From Tubiluchus corallicola (taxonomy: Eukaryota > Priapulida > Priapulimorpha > Priapulimorphida > Tubiluchidae), in NCBI GenBank assembly GCA_030141605.1, contig JAQGDQ010000083.1:669597-692180 (forward strand): a DNA stretch of 22,584 bases, in the 5' to 3' direction. A program made the translations under genes and the position numbers. This document shows, in pieces, positions 19,084 to 22,584 of this stretch; the stretch's first letter is position 1, and every line of letters starts with the position of its first letter. The notes below the pieces were generated by a model. It made no database searches. It saw nothing but the letters and a program-made list of their open reading frames with translations, and was not told where the DNA came from.

Positions 19084-22026
19084 TCAGATGTCCATGAAAC
19101 CATCTCTTATCCACGACTTGAACCTTCTTGCATATCCAAGCATCCGTCTTTCTTCATCGAGTTTTTCGGCACAGTTGTTGACTAGGGATCTCCATGCAGG
19201 ACGGTCGTGAACTGCGAAAGGCAGCTTGTCCAACATTCCACCTTTCCTCAGAAAGAACTTCACCTTGTCCTTGAAGCGAAGGAGAGGACGACCAACACTG
19301 CGAGAGCCACTGGTTAGTTCTCCATGAAGAAGAGCCTTTGTCGGTCTCTTATCGTTCATTCTGACCACATGCCCAAACCACCGAAGTTGAGCCTTAGTAA
19401 GCGTAACCTCGATATCTTCCATCTTGGCACGAGCCAGCACGTCTTCGTTTGGCACATAGTCGTCCCAGCGAATACGAAGGATGTGACGCAGATGTCTCTG
19501 CTGAACCGCACGACGAGACCTGACCTGATCTTGATAGAGCGTCCACGTTTCCTGACCATAGGGAAGCTGCGGAATGATGCAATGCATGTACACCTGCAGT
19601 TTAGTGGCGATGGTAAGGTCATGGTTATCGAAGACACGTTTCCTCATACGGCCGAAAGAGCTGGCTGCAGCATTAATTCTTGCATGAAGCTCAGTATCCA
19701 ATCGAGTATCTGAGCAGATGTAACTTCCGAGATATTTGAACCGTTGCACACTTCCAAGCTGTTCTCCGTCAATGGTAAAATTGACACTGTCGCTAGAGCC
19801 GACACTCATTGTCTCAGTCTTCCTTTTGTTAATGCGCAGTCCCATTCTCTTTGCAGTTTCATTGTAAATGTCGATGAGATCCTGAAGGTCTTCCGGGTTG
19901 TCAGAGAAGATAGCTATGTCATCGGCATATTGCGCTTCACGCAGGAACATCATTCGTGTCTTCGTCCTTGCTTTAAGTCGACGTAGGTCAGAAATGTCTC
20001 CATCATATCTGAATCGAACATGAATGCTCTTCGTCGAGCCAAGTCTGCCGAAGGCTACCTGCAAAAGGACTGCAGCGAAAAGTCCGAAAAGAGATGGAGC
20101 TAACTTGCAGCCTTGTTTCACACCGCTGTTGTATTCTACAGGATCACTAAGCTGGCCATTGACAGAGAGACGCGCTAGCATATCAGTGTGTAGAGCTTTT
20201 ACCATACTTGTAAATCGATCCGGGCATCCACACTTTGAAAGCACCTTGTACAGCACTTCGCGATTGACACTGTCAAAAGCCTTTGTAAAGTCGATAAAGG
20301 CAATATGCATTGATGTTCTATGCTCTCTCGTTTTCTCCATCAGCTGACGAATCGTAAAAATACCATCAATGGTACTGCGATCCCGTCGATACCCTGACTG
20401 GGACTCTGGGTAGATACGCTCCAAAATCTTGTCCAGCCGAACGAGAAGAATGTCTGCAAAAAGCTTTCCGACAACACTGAGTAAGGAAATGCCACGATAG
20501 TTACCGCAATCACTGCGATCACCCTTTTTGAACAAAATGGTGATGTTAGCATTGACAAAGTCACGAGGCATATCACCAGTCCTCCAAAGAGCGTTGAAGA
20601 GCTCCAAAAGATGATTCTGGAGAGAAGCACCGCCATGGATGATAACCTCTGGTGGGACACCATCAGGTCCAGGGCTTTTCCGTCGCTTGATACGGCGAAT
20701 AGAGTACTTGAGTTCCTCGAGGGTGACTAGTCCATCCATCTCGTCGATGACTGGTAACTGAGGTATTTCCTCCAAGATAGTAAAGTCAGCATCGGTAGTT
20801 TGATTCAGTAAAGTGCTGAAGTGCTCCATCCAACGATTCTGGATATCATTGGATGAGTTGAGAGTGTCACCAGCAATAGATTTGATAGGATGGTTACAAC
20901 GCGATGTCGGACCATAAACGGCATTGAGAGAAGCGTAGAATTCCCGGAAATTCTTCATTTGGGCGTGTCTTTCAACTTCATTGGCTCGGTCCTGGAACCA
21001 CTGATTCTTCATAAGTCGGATATGATTTCTGAGCTCACGCCTGTTTTTCTTGTCCTTGACTAGTGCACCGATTTCAAGCTCGTTGAACCAGTCTCGGTTG
21101 CGATTTCCTTGTTTACCGAACACAGCTTCTGCACTGTTGAGTAAGATTTCCTTGGTTTCATCCCAAGATGGTCTACAATCACTCAAAACATTGGCAAGAT
21201 AAACTTGCAGTTTGGATTCTTTGCCTTCGTCAACTTCGACATTGAACCTCTTTGGTGGACGCTGAGGGCGAGCAGGTTTCTGTAGCATAAATGAACATTT
21301 GCACACCACCAATCTGTGATCCGTGAAACAGTCTGCAGTTAGACTTGCTTTGGTCACACGGATGTTGTTGTCACTCATGGTTTTCTTACAAGCCAAGATG
21401 TGATCAAGTTGATGCCAGTGCTTGGACCGTGCATGCTGCCATGTAGTCTTCATCCTATCGTGAAGCCTGAAGAAGCTTCCAGTCACAGAGAACTCCATCC
21501 TGGCACGAAATTCTAGCAGTAGAAGTCCGTTTGAGTTCATATTCCCTGTTCCATGTTTGCCAAGCACACCTGGCCAAGTCATAGAATCTCTTCCTACTCT
21601 TGCATTCATGTCCCCTAGGATAATCACCTTGCCATCATTTGCAGCTTGCCTAGCATGAGCAGTGAGATTATCGTAAAACGATTCTTTTTCATGATTAGAG
21701 CACTGCAAAGTGGGGCCATACACGCTAAAGATGGTAAGAAAGGATCTGTCCTGTAGCCGAAGTTTCAACATCATGAGACGATCATTGATAGCTAAGGGCT
21801 GTGACTCCAATTGTAACTTGTTAGACACTGCGAAGCCAACTCCTGCAACCTGGTGTACACCTCCGCTCCAATAAATGGTATGGGTCTTCTCTACCACATT
21901 GCCTTCACCAGGGCGTCGGACTTCAGAAAGTGCGCAGATATCAATGTTGACGTCGTTTAGAGCTTCACAAATAATCGCAGTGGCGCGTCGGCTCCCCCGG
22001 ACGCGGTAGCATAGGGTTGTCATCAT
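19084..22026 (-). CDS. LINE endonuclease-reverse transcriptase ORF (RTE-like group)
   Basis: A 980-residue polyprotein that nicks target DNA and copies its own RNA at the nick. The AP-type endonuclease (about 1-250) shows E35 (ALSEVR), Y103 (SVYGPT), D139 and N141 (LGDMNARVG), D208-H209 (QLDHIL) and D236-H237 (FTDHRLV). The reverse transcriptase (about 440-780) has RRKSPGPDGVPPE, NYRGISLLSVVGKL, SGYRRDRSTIDG, D579 in AFIDFTKAFDS, GVKQGCKLAPSLF and the Y700-ADD box. The C-terminal part contains LRWFGHVVRM and ends at GFMDI without a zinc finger. The frame has no internal stop. The usual first endonuclease strand with its catalytic Asn (WNV-type) lies outside the frame: an in-frame stop occurs four codons upstream of the Met pair. 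It is of the widespread kind often annotated as craniofacial development protein 2-like; exact clade not determined. Confidence 0.93.
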   Translation of the reverse strand: MMTTLCYRVRGSRRATAIICEALNDVNIDICALSEVRRPGEGNVVEKTHTIYWSGGVHQVAGVGFAVSNKLQLESQPLAINDRLMMLKLRLQDRSFLTIFSVYGPTLQCSNHEKESFYDNLTAHARQAANDGKVIILGDMNARVGRDSMTWPGVLGKHGTGNMNSNGLLLLEFRARMEFSVTGSFFRLHDRMKTTWQHARSKHWHQLDHILACKKTMSDNNIRVTKASLTADCFTDHRLVVCKCSFMLQKPARPQRPPKRFNVEVDEGKESKLQVYLANVLSDCRPSWDETKEILLNSAEAVFGKQGNRNRDWFNELEIGALVKDKKNRRELRNHIRLMKNQWFQDRANEVERHAQMKNFREFYASLNAVYGPTSRCNHPIKSIAGDTLNSSNDIQNRWMEHFSTLLNQTTDADFTILEEIPQLPVIDEMDGLVTLEELKYSIRRIKRRKSPGPDGVPPEVIIHGGASLQNHLLELFNALWRTGDMPRDFVNANITILFKKGDRSDCGNYRGISLLSVVGKLFADILLVRLDKILERIYPESQSGYRRDRSTIDGIFTIRQLMEKTREHRTSMHIAFIDFTKAFDSVNREVLYKVLSKCGCPDRFTSMVKALHTDMLARLSVNGQLSDPVEYNSGVKQGCKLAPSLFGLFAAVLLQVAFGRLGSTKSIHVRFRYDGDISDLRRLKARTKTRMMFLREAQYADDIAIFSDNPEDLQDLIDIYNETAKRMGLRINKRKTETMSVGSSDSVNFTIDGEQLGSVQRFKYLGSYICSDTRLDTELHARINAAASSFGRMRKRVFDNHDLTIATKLQVYMHCIIPQLPYGQETWTLYQDQVRSRRAVQQRHLRHILRIRWDDYVPNEDVLARAKMEDIEVTLTKAQLRWFGHVVRMNDKRPTKALLHGELTSGSRSVGRPLLRFKDKVKFFLRKGGMLDKLPFAVHDRPAWRSLVNNCAEKLDEERRMLGYARRFKSWIRDGFMDI

Positions 22027-22584
22027 TTGTCGTAGTCATCATCATGGAGAAAGAATTAGCACTGAGACGCTTGCGCGCGAGAAGAGATGGCCGCGCAAAG
22101 TCCACCTCCACTTGGCAGATAGAGTGTAGATCGGCGGCATGAAGAAACACGACGGCCGCACTCATAATCTGTTGCACCGCAGTGAAGACAACCAGAAAAC
22201 AGGCCGAATCGGCAAAATGAACTGCTAGCTTCTCGATGAGCCATGCCATGCCAGAAGACGAGTTGCCAGCCTTGCACGCCATGAACCATCATCCACACAA
22301 GCTGCTGCCCTTGTGCTTGGGTGCCTTCATCCGCTTTTACAGCCGTTGGGAGTGGAAGATTCCTCATCCGCCTGTCAAACCGTTGAGGGCTTCAGTCGTA
22401 TCCCTGACCAAGGGTGGCGCGCTATACCCCGCACCACTGGGTCCTTGCCTGAACTTAGTTACTGCTCCCGCAGCATCCACCCCCGCGACTAGGACGCGCC
22501 AGACAAGAGTTGCCCAAGTGCATCTAGAGAAGAGGGCTCTAGATACCAGAGGCCGGGTTAACTCCTCTGTGTGAGGCCAGAAGA
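22027..22584 (-). other. LINE 5' region with overlapping short frames
   Basis: This GC-rich leader precedes the main ORF. Two overlapping minus-strand frames occupy it: 22367-22056 (103 codons, starting MRNLPLPTAVKADEGTQ) and 22282-21965 (105 codons). The second overlaps the start of the main ORF and reads MMMTTTN at the point where the endonuclease Asn is expected, one base out of frame with the main ORF. Neither frame resembles a known ORF1 protein. The element continues past the window or ends near it. Confidence 0.55.

Larger units (their letters stand above)
19041..22584 (-). mobile_element. LINE retrotransposon (endonuclease-reverse transcriptase type), nearly full length
   Basis: A minus-strand non-LTR element with a very short 3' untranslated region of about 43 bp (19041-19083) and no poly(A). 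It has one long ORF and a more GC-rich 5' region reaching the right window edge, so the 5' end is not seen. Its sharp compositional change and its junction with the duplicated segment mark the 3' boundary at 19040/19041. The target duplication would lie beyond the window. Confidence 0.88.

Noticed and set aside
19324-20663. Several plus- and minus-strand frames of 62-129 codons inside the LINE
   Set aside because: They are alternative-frame shadows of the 980-residue reverse transcriptase ORF.

Overview
This is a stretch of animal nuclear DNA, AT-rich and mostly intergenic. No complete single-copy host gene is visible. Intact stretches of metazoan-type transposons, long microsatellites and fragments of possible spliced exons rule out a bacterial or viral source. 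A 5S rRNA-derived repeat near 12.05 kb has the invertebrate form of the 5S sequence (CTCGTCTGATCACCGAAG rather than the vertebrate CTCGGAAGCTAAGC type), so an invertebrate, perhaps an arthropod or mollusc, is the best guess. The species cannot be read from the window.

Left third (1-5.8 kb): AT-rich DNA with a (TA)n tract, a minus-strand cluster of coding-like but broken frames (1314-1967), and a short internally deleted RTE-type LINE derivative (2362-2846) flanked by a perfect 16-bp target-site duplication. A weak tRNA-like relic lies at 3364-3450.

Centre-left (5.8-8.75 kb): a structurally complete hAT transposon of the Buster/ZBED5-SCAND3 type. It has matching terminal inverted repeats, a perfect 8-bp target duplication and an uninterrupted 596-residue transposase with BED finger and D-D-E residues. 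Its left arm carries a ~97-bp palindromic miniature element and an antisense fragment of a Ty3/gypsy-like gag. The empty site, read on the minus strand, gives a continuous coding-like frame of about 47 codons.

Centre (8.8-13.3 kb): AT-rich DNA with a possible terminal exon (9567-9716), a MITE-like patch rich in GAGTTACT/CTTGC motifs (10.78-11.08 kb), and the 5S-derived repeat with a (GAGT)n tail (12.01-12.15 kb).

Right third (13.3-22.6 kb): a 1,188-bp segment present twice in direct orientation, 4,512 bp apart, with only one internal mismatch. The interval holds a 112-bp (TC)n tract, a promoter-like patch (NRF1- and DR1-type motifs) followed by a plausible host exon (15649-15853), a ~230-bp (TTA)n/(ATC)n tract and a 517-bp non-autonomous hAT element. 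The second copy ends exactly at the 3' end of a minus-strand LINE with a 980-residue endonuclease-reverse transcriptase ORF, which runs towards or past the right window edge.

The mobile elements do not form a shared pathway; they are independent insertions. No convincing new defence, metabolic or regulatory system was found. The most informative points are the near-identical duplication bounded by the LINE, the structurally complete hAT element with nested foreign pieces, and the host-exon candidates.
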